From Cybelea sp963824595 (GTDB taxonomy: Bacteria > Vulcanimicrobiota > Vulcanimicrobiia > Vulcanimicrobiales > Vulcanimicrobiaceae), in the NCBI GenBank assembly GCA_963824595.1, contig CAWGPY010000001.1, positions 558,001-622,000 of the forward strand: DNA of 64,000 bases. The letters are read 5' to 3'. Each line of letters opens with the position of its first letter. Position 1 is the stretch's first letter. The translations under genes and the position numbers were made by a program. This document shows, in pieces, positions 49,945 through 58,476 of the stretch. The notes beneath the pieces are model-generated. The model was not told the origin of the DNA, did no database searches, and was given only the letters and a program-made list of their open reading frames with translations.

Positions 49945-51308
49945 TGCTCTGGGGCCGAGGCGTGCCGCTCGCCGCCGCTGCGGCGCTGGCCGCCTGCGGC
50001 CAGGGGGCGCCCCTCGCGGGCCAAGCGGGCGCCTCGCCGCCGTCGTTCGCCCGCCGCTCAAACCTCGAGCAGACCGGCCCTTCGTCGAAGATCGCGCACG
50101 TCGTCATCGTCTTCCAGGAGAATCGCACGACCGACGACCTGTTCAACGGCTTACCCGGGGCCGATACGGTGCGCAGCGGGCTCAACTCCAAGGGCCAAGT
50201 CGTCAAGCTCCTGCCGATCAGCCTCAGCGCGCCCTACGACATCGGACACAAACACTCCGATTTCAAAACCGAGTACGATGGCGGCAAGCTGGACGGTTTC
50301 GACAAAGATTCGTCCAACTGCGAAGGCGCCGGTCTCTGCCCGCCAAAGAATCTGCGCACGTACGGCTACGTGCCCCGCGACGAGGTCAAACCGTATTTCG
50401 TGATGGCGCAGCGCTACGCGTTCGCCGACCGCATGTTCCAGACGAATCAAGGGCCGAGTTTTCCGGCGCACCAGTACATCATCAGCGGCACGTCGACCGT
50501 CACGAACGGGTCGTCGCTGCGGGCGGCCGACAATCCGATCAGCCCCCAGGGAGGGCGCGTCGGCGGCTGCGACTCGACGCCCGGTTCGCTCGTGGCGCTC
50601 ATTGACGATGCCGGAAAGTTGAGCGCGAACGCCTATCCGTGTTTCAAGCGTCTCTCGCTGATGGAGCTCGCCGATCGCGCGGGAATCAGCTGGCGCTACT
50701 ACGTCGACACGCCGGGCGCCGGCATCTGGAACGGGCCCGACGCGATCTTTCACGTTCGCACGAGCCGCGAATACGAGACGAACGTCGTCTCGCCGTCTTC
50801 CCAAGTGCTGAAGGACGTCGCGGCCGGGACGCTTGCCGACGTCGTGTGGGTGACGCCGAGCAACGTCGCGTCGGACCACGCGCGGGCGACCAACGGGTCG
50901 GGTCCGTCGTGGGTCGCGTCGGTCGTCAACGCGATCGGCGAGAGCCAGTACTGGAACGACACGGCCATCGTGATTACGTGGGACGACTGGGGCGGCTGGT
51001 ACGACCACGTTCCGCCGCCCATCTACAACTCGTACGAGCTCGGCTTCCGCGTGCCGCTGATCGTGATCTCGCCATATGCGAAGACGCATTACATCTCGCA
51101 CGCGCAGCACGAGTTCGGCAGCGTGCTCAAGTTCACCGAGGAGGTTTTCGGATTGCCCTCGCTCGGCACGACCGACGTCCGCGCCGACGACCTGGCCGAC
51201 TGCTTCGACTTCTCGCAGCCGCCGGCGAAGTTCAAGCGCATTCCGGCGAAGTTTCCGCCCGCTTACTTTTTGAAGCAGGGCGTTTCACACGACCTGCCCG
51301 ATTACTAA
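49944..51308 (+). CDS. Lipoprotein phosphoesterase (acid phosphatase/phospholipase C family)
   Basis: 454 aa from GTG 49944, overlapping the previous TAG. Lipobox AAAALAACGQ. Motifs: VVIVFQENRTTDDLFNG (Glu59-Asn60), QGPSFPAHQYIISG, ITWDDWGGWYDHV. It groups with the 10.5-14.5 kb copies (S-F-P-A-H, DDWGG) rather than with the 27-32 kb triplet. It probably acts on extracellular phosphoesters; substrate unknown. Confidence 0.87.
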   Translation: MLWGRGVPLAAAAALAACGQGAPLAGQAGASPPSFARRSNLEQTGPSSKIAHVVIVFQENRTTDDLFNGLPGADTVRSGLNSKGQVVKLLPISLSAPYDIGHKHSDFKTEYDGGKLDGFDKDSSNCEGAGLCPPKNLRTYGYVPRDEVKPYFVMAQRYAFADRMFQTNQGPSFPAHQYIISGTSTVTNGSSLRAADNPISPQGGRVGGCDSTPGSLVALIDDAGKLSANAYPCFKRLSLMELADRAGISWRYYVDTPGAGIWNGPDAIFHVRTSREYETNVVSPSSQVLKDVAAGTLADVVWVTPSNVASDHARATNGSGPSWVASVVNAIGESQYWNDTAIVITWDDWGGWYDHVPPPIYNSYELGFRVPLIVISPYAKTHYISHAQHEFGSVLKFTEEVFGLPSLGTTDVRADDLADCFDFSQPPAKFKRIPAKFPPAYFLKQGVSHDLPDY

Positions 51309-51317
51309 ATCGACACG

Positions 51318-52673
51318 ATGAAACCGGCACGCCTCCTCGCACCGATCGCGCTCGCGCTGGGCGCCGCATGTTCGGCGACCGGCTCGCCGCCGTCCGGACC
51401 GATCGTTCCGCCGGTGAGCGAACAGAGCGACGGCGGCTCGGTCGGCAAGTACGTGCGGCACGTCGTGATCGTCGTTCAAGAGAATCGCAGCTTTGAGAAT
51501 TTCTTTGCCGGTTATCCCGGGGCGGACGCGCCGGCGTATGGCTACGCCATCGGTAAGAAGGGCAACCGGCGCAAGATCAACTTGCGCCAGATCACGTTCG
51601 ACGGTCCCGACCTTCGCCACGATTGGTATTCGTCGCTCCACGACTGGGACGATGGAAAGATGGACGGGTTCGACGAGTTCGGCACCAAGAATCCGCACAA
51701 CGGTCCCGATCCGGCCTACTCGTACGTCGCACACGAGCTGATCGCGCCGTACCGGACGATGGCGCAGCGCTACGTGCTCGCCGATCACATGTTTCCGACC
51801 GAATTCGGCGGCAGCTTTACCGGGCACCTGACGCTGATCGCCGGCACCGACAACCTGACGCCGACGAAGGCCGAGGTCGATTTCCCGAACCACACGCCGG
51901 ACGATTGCGACGCACCTCCGGGGACGATCAGCGGGGTCGTCGGGCCGTCGCGTAAGGTCAGCTATACCGGGCCTTTTCCGTGCTTCATGCAGTTCAACAC
52001 GATGGCGACGACGCTCGACGCGGCCGGCGTTTCGTGGAAGATCTACGCAACGCGGGTGCTCGACGGGGGCATGTGGGAGCCGTTCGAGGCGATCAAGAGC
52101 GTTCGCTATGGTAAGGATTGGCCCGGCAACATCGTGGCGCCGCAAAACAAATTCCTTACCGACGTAAAGAACGGCAAGCTCGCGGGCGTGACGTGGATCA
52201 CGCCGAGCCGGCAAGATTCCGACCACCCCGCGGCGCACAGCGACCGCGGTCCGTCGTGGGTGGCGTCGATCGTGAACGCCGTCGGCGAGAGCAAGTTTTG
52301 GGATTCCACCGCGGTCGTCGTCGTGTGGGACGACTGGGGCGGATGGTACGACAACGTGGCCCCTCCGCAGCCCGATTTTCGCGGCCTGGGAATTCGCGTC
52401 CCGTGCCTCATCGTCTCGCCGTACGCCAAGAAGGGATACGTCGAACACACTCGTTACGAATACGGCAGCATCCTGAAGTTCGTCGAGCAGGCATTTGGGC
52501 TTCCCCGCCTCGGCCCGACCGAGGACGGATATACCGACACGCGTGCGACCAGCATCGTCAACAGCTTCAATTTCAATCTGCCGCCGCGTGCCTTCGATCC
52601 GATCCCCTCGAAATATCCGATGTCGGTCTTCATCTCCGAACCACCGTCGGACGAGCCGGTTGACACGGAATAG
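51318..52673 (+). CDS. Lipoprotein phosphoesterase, divergent member
   Basis: 451 aa from ATG 51318. Lipobox IALALGAACS. The metal-site motifs are kept (VVIVVQENRSFENFFAG, Glu55-Asn56; VVWDDWGGWYDNV), but the middle differs from the other six copies: MFPTEFGGSFTGHLTLIAG replaces S-F-P/I-A/S-H-Q-Y, and the region DLRHDWYSSLHDWDDGKMDG is distinct. It may therefore have another substrate. The next gene starts inside its last codons. Confidence 0.86.
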   Translation: MKPARLLAPIALALGAACSATGSPPSGPIVPPVSEQSDGGSVGKYVRHVVIVVQENRSFENFFAGYPGADAPAYGYAIGKKGNRRKINLRQITFDGPDLRHDWYSSLHDWDDGKMDGFDEFGTKNPHNGPDPAYSYVAHELIAPYRTMAQRYVLADHMFPTEFGGSFTGHLTLIAGTDNLTPTKAEVDFPNHTPDDCDAPPGTISGVVGPSRKVSYTGPFPCFMQFNTMATTLDAAGVSWKIYATRVLDGGMWEPFEAIKSVRYGKDWPGNIVAPQNKFLTDVKNGKLAGVTWITPSRQDSDHPAAHSDRGPSWVASIVNAVGESKFWDSTAVVVVWDDWGGWYDNVAPPQPDFRGLGIRVPCLIVSPYAKKGYVEHTRYEYGSILKFVEQAFGLPRLGPTEDGYTDTRATSIVNSFNFNLPPRAFDPIPSKYPMSVFISEPPSDEPVDTE

Positions 52674-53922
52674 CGCCCTTGCGGGGGCGCTGCTTCTGTG
52701 GGCCGCGACCGCCTGCTCTGCAAGCGGCGGCGTTACGCCGCTCGCGCGCAGCCCAAGCGTTTCGGCTCCCGGCTCGACCAAGAGCGGCTACGAACTGCTC
52801 TACGGGTTCGGCGCGAAATTCAACGACGGCTACGCGTCGCTCTCGGACCTGATTGCGATCGGCAGCACGCTCTACGGCACCACCGAGTTCGGCGGCAAGA
52901 CGACGGCGCAGTGCTACATCGGCTGCGGGACGGTCTTTAGCGTCACCGCGTCCGGCGCCGAGCGCGTGACGTACCGCTTCACCGGCGGAGGCGACGGATA
53001 CGCGCCGTTGGCCGGACTCGTGGCGCTCGGCGGCAAGCTCTACGGCACGACGTCGCTCGGAGGCAGCGGATGTCCGGGCGGTTGCGGCACGGTGTTCGTG
53101 CTCGGCGCCGGCGGCAAACCCGAGAACGTGCTCTATCTTTTCCGCGGCGGGAAGGACGGGGCGCACCCGGCGGCGGGGCTGGTCGCGCTCGACGGCAAGC
53201 TGTACGGCACGACGCAATACGGCGGCAAGCGCACGCGACTCTGTTTCGAGGGTTGCGGCACGGTGTTTTCGCTCAGTGCGAGGGGCGTGGAGAACGTCGT
53301 GTATCGTTTCAAGGGCGGCGCCGACGGCGCGCTGCCGGCCGCGCGCCTGACGGCAATCGGCGGCACGCTCTACGGAACCACGGAGTACGGGGGGCGCACG
53401 ACGGCGCTCTGCTCGACGGGATGCGGCACGGTCTTTTCGCTGAGCTCGGGCGGCGAGAAGAAGACGCTGCACGCGTTCGCCGACACGACCTCGTCGGCCG
53501 ACGGCGCCTATCCGGCCGCGGGCGTCGTCGCCATGGGCGGACAGCTCTACGGCACGACGATCGCGGGCGGCGCGATCGGTGACGGAGCGGTCTATGCGGT
53601 CGACGAGTCGTCGGGCGCAGAACGCGTGGTTCACAGCTTCAGTTGCTGCGCGTCCGCTTCGGACGGTCAGTACCCGTACTCGCGTCTCGCAACTCTCGAC
53701 GGCGCGCTCTACGGCACGACGCGCAACGGCGGCGCGTCGAACGCCGGCACGATTTTCACGCTGGACGCGTCGGGTGCGGAGCGCGTGCTCTATAGTTTCG
53801 GCGGCAAGCCCGACGCGGCAATTCCGCAGTCGGGGCTCACGCTTCACAACGGCGCGTTCTACGGCACCACGACGGCGGGCGGGGCCGGCTCCGAGGGAGC
53901 GATCTTCAAGCTAACTCCCTAA
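52660..53922 (+). CDS. Lipoprotein with GloVer-type repeats
   Basis: 420 aa from TTG 52660, overlapping the previous gene by 14 bases. Lipobox LLWAATACSA. Eight or so units of about 45-50 residues follow, each with L-Y-G-T-T-x-x-G-G ... G-[TA]-[VI]-F (STLYGTTEFGGKTTAQC, KLYGTTSLGGSGCPGGCGTV, ALYGTTRNGGASNAGTIF), the signature of the GloVer extracellular repeat (TIGR03803). Several units hold a C-x-x-x-C-G pair that may form a disulfide. Role unknown; likely a surface propeller. Confidence 0.82.
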   Translation: MTRNSALAGALLLWAATACSASGGVTPLARSPSVSAPGSTKSGYELLYGFGAKFNDGYASLSDLIAIGSTLYGTTEFGGKTTAQCYIGCGTVFSVTASGAERVTYRFTGGGDGYAPLAGLVALGGKLYGTTSLGGSGCPGGCGTVFVLGAGGKPENVLYLFRGGKDGAHPAAGLVALDGKLYGTTQYGGKRTRLCFEGCGTVFSLSARGVENVVYRFKGGADGALPAARLTAIGGTLYGTTEYGGRTTALCSTGCGTVFSLSSGGEKKTLHAFADTTSSADGAYPAAGVVAMGGQLYGTTIAGGAIGDGAVYAVDESSGAERVVHSFSCCASASDGQYPYSRLATLDGALYGTTRNGGASNAGTIFTLDASGAERVLYSFGGKPDAAIPQSGLTLHNGAFYGTTTAGGAGSEGAIFKLTP

Positions 53923-54003
53923 TGCCGGGCTGCCGGGCAAGGAAGCGGCCGCGTTCCGACGAACGCGCCAACCTTGCTGTTCTCTTTAAGAAAGGCGATG
54001 TAG

Positions 54004-54558
54004 ATGCGCCACCGAGCATTATTGGTCCTCAGCTCCCTCGCGTTCGTCCTCGCGCTTGTGGCCGCGCCCGCGGTCTCGACCGCGCAGCCCGCTCCCGCCC
54101 CCACGATGGTCCCGATGGCCAAGCCCGACTTCAGCTCCATGATGTTCCTCACCGGGACGTGGAACTGCACGCAAATGCTGCGCGGCAAGCAGCGTCCCGA
54201 CACCAGCACGACGGCCGTCGACAGCGACGGCATGTGGATGGTGACGCAGGACGTCGCGCCACCGTTCGATCAATACCGCACGTTCGCGGTCAAGAGCACG
54301 AACTGGTTGACTTACGATCCCACCGCCAAGCTCTGGGTGACGATCGGCACCGATGACACCGGAGGATACTTCCTCGCCTCGACGCCCGGCTGGCAGGCCA
54401 ACACGCTGACGTCGACCAGCAAGGGGCTCGACGGAACCAACGTGAGCGACGTGCTGACGAAGGTGAGCGAGACCGAGACGAACGACGTGCAGACCATCAC
54501 CGATCCGCAAGGCAAGGTGACGACGGTCTCGATCCACTGCACCAAGTCGAGCAGCTAA
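54004..54558 (+). CDS. Exported protein of the local GTWNC family
   Basis: 184 aa. Signal peptide (LLVLSSLAFVLALVAAPAVS) then FSSMMFLTGTWNCTQMLRGK, the clearest form of the G-T-W-N-C motif shared with the proteins at 5860-6321 and 45984-46484. It also has the C-terminal Cys (VSIHCTKS). The body is beta-rich (NWLTYDPTAKLWVTIGTDDT). The family recalls DUF1579-like heme- or lipid-binding barrels, though this is not established. It is convergent with a membrane protein gene. Confidence 0.68.
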   Translation: MRHRALLVLSSLAFVLALVAAPAVSTAQPAPAPTMVPMAKPDFSSMMFLTGTWNCTQMLRGKQRPDTSTTAVDSDGMWMVTQDVAPPFDQYRTFAVKSTNWLTYDPTAKLWVTIGTDDTGGYFLASTPGWQANTLTSTSKGLDGTNVSDVLTKVSETETNDVQTITDPQGKVTTVSIHCTKSSS

Positions 54559-54570
54559 GCACGCTCTAAC

Positions 54571-55200
54571 CTACGGCGCGAGAAAGGGCAGATGCACTAG
54601 GCGGGCCGCGCCGTAGGCGAGCGCCAGGATTCCGACCGCCACCACGATCGCGTGGCGCGGATAACTCATCTTGGTGCTGATGCCCGCCAGGAACGAGACG
54701 CCCGCGAAGATCACGGTCAGGAGCACGAAGTCGTCGGAGTTGCGCGTCGCCGCCATCGCCTGCCCGAAGGCGGCCTTCGCGACCGCCTCGTCGGCGGCGG
54801 CGGTGGCGCTCGTCTTCAGAGCGTACTCCCTCATCACGAACGGCGACGACGGCGCCTTCGGGTTCGACAACGGCTTCGTGGCGAGCCAGTCGCGCATCAC
54901 CGGACGCACCTCGGGGCGGAATCGCTGGTAGAGGAACTGCGCCTTGCGCGCGTCGCGGGCGTCGACTGCGTTCACGTAGTCGAGGAACACCGCGACGTCG
55001 ATAACGGTTAGCGCGTTCGAGCGCGCCGCCGCCTCGGCGGAGTGCGTGCGGCTGGCGTTTGCTATGTTATAAAGCCGCGTCTGCTGGCCGCCCCAGCGCG
55101 CGGACTGATAGCCGCAGATCGCCGAGAGGACCGCTGCGACCGAAATCAGCACGACGGAGGCCACGTCCACGGCACGGTCGATCGACTTGGACTCGATCAT
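54571..55200 (-). CDS. Membrane protein of unknown function
   Basis: 209 aa from ATG 55200 with GAGGTG upstream. One N-terminal membrane segment (VASVVLISVAAVLSAICGYQ), a helical extracytoplasmic or cytoplasmic domain of about 120 residues (ANASRTHSAEAAARSNALTV, FLYQRFRPEVRPVMRDWLAT), and two C-terminal membrane segments (VLLTVIFAGVSFLAGIST, IVVAVGILALAYGAARLV). The layout resembles DUF4239-type neighbours only loosely. It follows the DUF4239 gene on the minus strand after 7 bases. Confidence 0.66.
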   Translation of the reverse strand: MIESKSIDRAVDVASVVLISVAAVLSAICGYQSARWGGQQTRLYNIANASRTHSAEAAARSNALTVIDVAVFLDYVNAVDARDARKAQFLYQRFRPEVRPVMRDWLATKPLSNPKAPSSPFVMREYALKTSATAAADEAVAKAAFGQAMAATRNSDDFVLLTVIFAGVSFLAGISTKMSYPRHAIVVAVGILALAYGAARLVHLPFLAP

Positions 55201-55207
55201 TGTTCGT

Positions 55208-55963
55208 TCACCTCTGCCCCAGGCGCGCGAGGGCGTCGCGCATCGGTTCGCTCGGGATCTGCACGAGGCCCTCGAACGGCGCGTACATCGCGAGCATCAC
55301 GTAGATCGCGCCCGACACGGCGAGCGCGCAGAGGCCCAGCGCGACGACGACGGTTGCGTTGCTCGGCGCGAAGAGCCCGAAGCCGACGAAGGTGATCGCG
55401 AACCAAAAGATGAGGACGACGAGCAGCGGCATCGAGATGCCGGACTCGCTCTGCTCGACCATCAGCCAGCGGATCTGCGCGAGCCCGATGGTGAGTCCGA
55501 CCGCGGCCGCCTTGAGCGTGCGCTGGCTCTCGTTCGCCGGCGCCAGGTCCTCGATTCGATCGAGGACGGCCTCGCCGCGTACCGATGGGCCTAACGCCGC
55601 ACCTTTCGATGCATCTTGCGGCCAGATCCGCTGCACCGCATCCGCCACGGTCCGGCGCAAGGCGGCGCGCGACGGCGCCGCCTCGGGGCCGTAATGGGCC
55701 AGCAGCCGGTCGAGCACGATCACCTGGGCGGCGACGTTGAGAATCTCGGTGCGCTGCGCGTTGTAGGAGCTCGTGGCCGCGCCCACCAGGAGGCCCAGCA
55801 CCAGCCCCGCGATCGTGCCGATCGTGCCCAGCCCCATCCCGAGCAGGTGCCGCGACTCGTCGCTCAGATGATGCTGCGGAAGCGCCTTGCGGAGTCCGAT
55901 GCCGGTCAGCGCGCCGCCGAAGAGGCACGCGAAGGTCAGCACGGCGATTACGGGCGCGTTCAT
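55208..55963 (-). CDS. DUF4239-like (bestrophin-like) membrane protein
   Basis: 251 aa from ATG 55963. Two N-terminal membrane segments surround a charged motif (LSDESRHLLGMGLGTIGTIA, then GLVLGLLVGAATSSYNAQRT), a soluble middle follows, and two C-terminal segments (LLVVLIFWFAITFVGFGLFA, VVVALGLCALAVSGAIYVML). This is the DUF4239 pattern, whose members are distant relatives of bestrophin channels. A second family member lies divergently at 56039. Confidence 0.7.
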   Translation of the reverse strand: MNAPVIAVLTFACLFGGALTGIGLRKALPQHHLSDESRHLLGMGLGTIGTIAGLVLGLLVGAATSSYNAQRTEILNVAAQVIVLDRLLAHYGPEAAPSRAALRRTVADAVQRIWPQDASKGAALGPSVRGEAVLDRIEDLAPANESQRTLKAAAVGLTIGLAQIRWLMVEQSESGISMPLLVVLIFWFAITFVGFGLFAPSNATVVVALGLCALAVSGAIYVMLAMYAPFEGLVQIPSEPMRDALARLGQR

Positions 55964-56038
55964 ATGGGACCTAGAATACCGCAGACTGCGGTTTTGGGAT
56001 AGAAGTGATCCGGCGCTGCGCCGTACAATGGATGCCGA

Positions 56039-56809
56039 GTGCGCGGGCTCGGCGATCTTTCGGTGCTCTACGCGCTGCCGCTCTTTGCGGTGGCCTTCGC
56101 GGCCGTCGCCGTCGTGGCGCACTCGGCGTTGCGCACGTTCGTCTCGCCCGAACGGCTGAGCGAACACCACGAGGTCGCGGGCTTTCTCATGGGCGTCGTC
56201 GGCGTGCTGTACTCGGTGGTTTTGGGATTCTTGGTGGGAACGGTGTGGACGGGCTTCGCCTCGGCGCAGCAGACTGCGGATCTCGAAGCGGGGTACGTCG
56301 GCGACGCCTTCAACTTCGCCGGGCTGTTGCAAGCGCCGCAGCGCGTCGAAATCCAGCGCGCGGTCGCACGCTACGCGATGGCGGTGCGCGGCTCCGCCTG
56401 GGGAGCGGGCGGCGGATCCGAAGACGCAACCGGCCTGCTGCTCTACGGCGCGTTGCGGCGGACGCTGACCGCTCCGCCGGGCGCGGCGCGGGACGGGGAA
56501 CTGCGCAGTCTCCAGAGTCTCGGCGATACGCGGCGGCTGCGCCTCGTTCAGGCGCGAAGCCGGCTTCCGGCGGGAATGCTCGAGGCGCTGCTGCTCGGTG
56601 CCGCCTTCGTGATCGCGTTCACGTTTTTCTTCGGCGTGCGGAGCTATGCGAAGCAGATGACGATGACGGCGTTACTGGCCGGCTCGATCGGGCTGTTCTT
56701 CGGACTCATCTTGGAGCTGAGCACTCCGTATTCGGGCTCGGTGCAGGTGTCGCGCGGCGCGTGGACCTACGTCATCCAGAGCAATCACCTCGCAGAGCTC
56801 GCCCGCTGA
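56039..56809 (+). CDS. DUF4239-like membrane protein
   Basis: 256 aa from GTG 56039. N-terminal membrane segments with HHEVAGFLMGVVGVLYSVVL and GFLVGTVWTGFASAQQTADL, a typical DUF4239 start. A soluble helical part follows, then two C-terminal segments (LEALLLGAAFVIAFTFFFGV, LLAGSIGLFFGLILEL). TACAAT at 56024-56029 is 9 bases before the GTG. Transport function is suspected for the family but not shown. Confidence 0.75.
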   Translation: MRGLGDLSVLYALPLFAVAFAAVAVVAHSALRTFVSPERLSEHHEVAGFLMGVVGVLYSVVLGFLVGTVWTGFASAQQTADLEAGYVGDAFNFAGLLQAPQRVEIQRAVARYAMAVRGSAWGAGGGSEDATGLLLYGALRRTLTAPPGAARDGELRSLQSLGDTRRLRLVQARSRLPAGMLEALLLGAAFVIAFTFFFGVRSYAKQMTMTALLAGSIGLFFGLILELSTPYSGSVQVSRGAWTYVIQSNHLAELAR

Positions 56810-56859
56810 GAGCGCGAACTAGACCGGTAAGCGGCCGGGTGCTACACTAAGGCGAATTT

Positions 56860-57720
56860 ATGAGTCCGGAAAAGCTCCTCGCGGCGATCATGCTCGCCTC
56901 ACTGACGTTCGGCGCCGGGATGCAGGTCGATCGCGGCCATCTGTTCGCGAGCCTGAAGCGGGTCGGCTTGCTGGGCCGCGCTCTGCTGGCAAACTTCATC
57001 ATCGTCCCGGCGGCCGGCGTGCTACTGGAAATGCTCTTTCGGCTGCCCGAGCACTCCGAGCACGTCGCGACCGGCTTCATGCTGATGGCCATCGCGCCGG
57101 GGGTGCCCTTCGTCCTCTCGTCGGTGAGAAAGCGCGGCGGCCGCCTGAGCCTCGCGGTGGAGCTGGCGATCTTTTTGCCGCTGCTGTCCATCGTCACGGT
57201 TCCGCTGACCGCGGCGATCCCCGGCGTGCTCCCGCCCGGCGCCGCGGAACGCCTGCCGATGTCGCAGTTTCTCACGACGCTGGTTCTCTTTCAGCTCGTG
57301 CCGCTGCTGGTGGGCATCGCCGTGGGCGAGCGGGCTCCGGCGTTGGCGGATCGCCTGAGTCGCCCCGTGCAGATCCTGTTCTTCGTTGCGGTCATCGCGC
57401 TGCTGGGGATCCTGACGCCGAAGCTGATCCAAAGCGTCGCGACCGTGTACGGCTCGAACGGAATGTGGGCGATGCTGTGCCTCGTGCTATTGTCGCTCGG
57501 AGCGGGCTGGCTCTTGGGAGGCCCCGCACGCGAGGACCGGCGCGTGCTCGGACTCGGGACCGCGCTGCGGAACATCGGTCTGGGCGCGCTGATCGCGTCC
57601 ACGAGCCTCACCTCGGGGGTCGTCGCGACGGTCCTCACGTACTTCTTGATTCAATTCGTCGTGACGACGCTGTTCGGGGTGTACTTCACGCGTACGGCCA
57701 GTAAGGGGACGCCGGCATGA
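56860..57720 (+). CDS. BASS-family transporter (bile acid:Na+ symporter-like)
   Basis: 286 aa with nine or so membrane segments. The start (KLLAAIMLASLTFGAGMQVD), the central GFMLMAIAPGVPFVLSSV and the last third (VLGLGTALRNIGLGALIAST) carry the family's two crossover regions with proline/asparagine-rich motifs. BASS members move organic anions with sodium, while some relatives handle arsenite or pantoate; the cargo is not clear. The next gene overlaps by ATGA. Confidence 0.82.
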   Translation: MSPEKLLAAIMLASLTFGAGMQVDRGHLFASLKRVGLLGRALLANFIIVPAAGVLLEMLFRLPEHSEHVATGFMLMAIAPGVPFVLSSVRKRGGRLSLAVELAIFLPLLSIVTVPLTAAIPGVLPPGAAERLPMSQFLTTLVLFQLVPLLVGIAVGERAPALADRLSRPVQILFFVAVIALLGILTPKLIQSVATVYGSNGMWAMLCLVLLSLGAGWLLGGPAREDRRVLGLGTALRNIGLGALIASTSLTSGVVATVLTYFLIQFVVTTLFGVYFTRTASKGTPA

Positions 57721-58463
57721 CGCCGCTGATCATTTCGGACTTCGGATTCGCGAAGCTCACCCTCCTCGACTATATCTCGCTGATCGCGGCGACGACCAAC
57801 GCGTTCAACGGCGCGCTGCTGGCGCGCCGGCCGGACCACTACAAGCACTTCACGGTCGTCGGAATCGTCATTCTGGCCTATGCGGGCGGCATCGGCGGCG
57901 GCATCATGCGCGACATCTTGGTGAACAAGGTCCCGGCGCCGCTCATCAATCCGTGGTACCTCATCCTGTGCCTTACCGCGGCGGCCGTAGCGTTGCTCGT
58001 GGACTACGCCAGCGAGCTGCGCTTCAAAGACGGCCTCTTTCAGTTCATGACGGCGTTCTCGCTGCCGTGGTATGCGATCGTCGGCGCACAGGCGGCGATC
58101 GGCGCGCACCTGGGATACGCGGCAGCGGTGCTCATCGGCATCATCGCCACGACCGCCGGACGTTGGATCATTGACGTCGCGTGCAACGTCGTGCCGAAGC
58201 AGCTCGTTCGCGGCGAGTTCTTCGTGACGGCAGCGGGGTTGACGGCCATCGCGTATCTCCTCTGCAGTCAGGTCTGGGGCTGGTCCACCGTCGTCTCCAC
58301 CGGGATCGCCTTCGTGGTCGGATTCGGGTTCCGGCTGACGTCCCAGGCTCTGGGCTGGGAGGAGTGGGAGCCCTGGGAGCCGGAGGCGCTGACGCAGGGC
58401 GAGAAGAGCCGGAAGAAGCTGGGCGAAGGCCTGCACGCCGAGTTCGATCGGAACCCGGAGTAA
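57717..58463 (+). CDS. TRIC-type channel protein (UPF0126/YicG family)
   Basis: 248 aa with seven membrane segments in two repeated halves. The diagnostic GGIGGGIMRDILVNKVP stretch (first half) and ATTAGRWIIDVACNVVP (second half, with altered motif) match prokaryotic TRIC cation channels. The C-terminal 40 residues are charged and soluble. Translationally coupled to the BASS gene. Confidence 0.87.
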   Translation: MTPLIISDFGFAKLTLLDYISLIAATTNAFNGALLARRPDHYKHFTVVGIVILAYAGGIGGGIMRDILVNKVPAPLINPWYLILCLTAAAVALLVDYASELRFKDGLFQFMTAFSLPWYAIVGAQAAIGAHLGYAAAVLIGIIATTAGRWIIDVACNVVPKQLVRGEFFVTAAGLTAIAYLLCSQVWGWSTVVSTGIAFVVGFGFRLTSQALGWEEWEPWEPEALTQGEKSRKKLGEGLHAEFDRNPE

Positions 58464-58476
58464 AGAGGAGAGTAGA

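Noticed and set aside
47977..50061. A minus-strand frame of nearly 700 codons
   Set aside because: It runs antisense across the GH125 and propeller genes; high GC makes such shadow frames common.
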